A stretch of DNA of 5,626 nucleotides, from the NCBI GenBank assembly GCA_002402535.1, contig DHGB01000065.1, positions 1 to 5,626 on the forward strand. The letters are read 5' to 3'. The notes under the pieces were generated by a model. That model saw only the letters and a program-made list of their open reading frames with translations. It was not told the origin of the DNA and ran no database searches. Below, in pieces: positions 5,492-5,626 of the stretch. Position numbers and translations under genes: made by a program. The number at the start of each line of letters is the position of its first letter. Within the stretch, counting starts at the first letter, position 1. This DNA comes from Candidatus Shapirobacteria bacterium UBA4809. Lineage in GTDB: Bacteria; Patescibacteriota; Microgenomatia; UBA12405.

Positions 5492-5626
5492 AACAGATTG
5501 TACCATTTATTAACTTTAGTTAAAATTTGTGATAAATATTTTGGTTTCGAAATATCAATAAAAATAATATTTTTTTGCTTTTTAAACCAGGTAAGCTGGC
5601 GACGGGCGTAAGCATGCTCGTCAAAA
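5488..5626 (-). CDS. miaA: tRNA dimethylallyltransferase MiaA, C-terminal fragment
   Basis: The last 45 codons of a gene whose 5' part lies beyond base 5626. MiaA transfers a dimethylallyl group to A37 of tRNAs that read codons starting with U. The visible peptide, with YARRQLTWFKKQKNI followed by FIDIS and the ending KVNKWYNLL, matches the C-terminal MiaA pattern (Y-A-[KR]-R-Q-x-T-W-F-[KR], then a short strand). The catalytic and P-loop parts are outside the window. The stop TGA (5490-5488) overlaps the next gene as ATGA, so the two are probably one transcript. The identification rests on this short tail, but the motif is distinctive. Confidence 0.85.
   Translation of the reverse strand, partial: FDEHAYARRQLTWFKKQKNIIFIDISKPKYLSQILTKVNKWYNLL

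Noticed and set aside
5492..5506. AI-2E gene start at 5506
   Set aside because: Possible, but the ATG at 5491 forms an ATGA overlap with the miaA stop, the same arrangement as secD-secF; neither start has a Shine-Dalgarno, so this stays a preference.
1..5626. Alternative genetic code (TGA read as an amino acid)
   Set aside because: TGA occurs at the natural ends of secD, the DUF3048 gene, miaA and the small membrane gene, and not inside conserved reading frames.

Overview
The window looks like a fragment of a chromosome from a Candidate Phyla Radiation (Patescibacteria) bacterium, most likely of the Microgenomates type. This is inferred from protein flavour and gene content, not from a marker phylogeny. 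The signs are low GC, very tight packing with overlapping genes, a reduced SecD, an extracellular DUF3048 protein beside DUF4446, a winged-helix/nucleotidyltransferase-like regulator beside an AbrB-type protein, and a divergent RNase P RNA. TGA ends several genes (secD, the DUF3048 gene, miaA, the 41-codon gene), which fits the standard bacterial code rather than the TGA=Gly code of Gracilibacteria.

Layout. Positions 1-3782, minus strand: one compact run read from right to left: DUF4446 membrane protein, DUF3048 exported protein, winged-helix/nucleotidyltransferase-like regulator, AbrB/MazE-like protein, secD, secF (cut by the window edge). Junctions are +6, -11, 0, -14 and -4 nt, so they are probably co-transcribed and partly translationally coupled. 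Positions 3783-3829: a short divergent promoter region with overlapping -10 elements on the two strands. Positions 3830-4515, plus strand: a 41-aa single-membrane-span protein, a 57-aa cysteine-free relative of the DUF5679 zinc ribbon behind a perfect Shine-Dalgarno sequence, and the RNase P RNA gene rnpB with its own extended -10 promoter. Positions 4517-5626, minus strand: an AI-2E/PerM-family membrane protein and the C-terminal end of miaA, overlapping by ATGA and convergent with rnpB.

Functionally this is mostly housekeeping: protein export (SecD/SecF), tRNA processing (RNase P) and tRNA modification (MiaA), plus conserved cell-envelope proteins. I see no mobile element, CRISPR array, tRNA or defence system. 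The best candidates for a second look are the small gene that keeps the DUF5679 fold signature but has lost all four metal-binding cysteines, the two DNA-binding-type proteins placed directly in front of secDF, and the tiny unannotated membrane protein at the divergent promoter.
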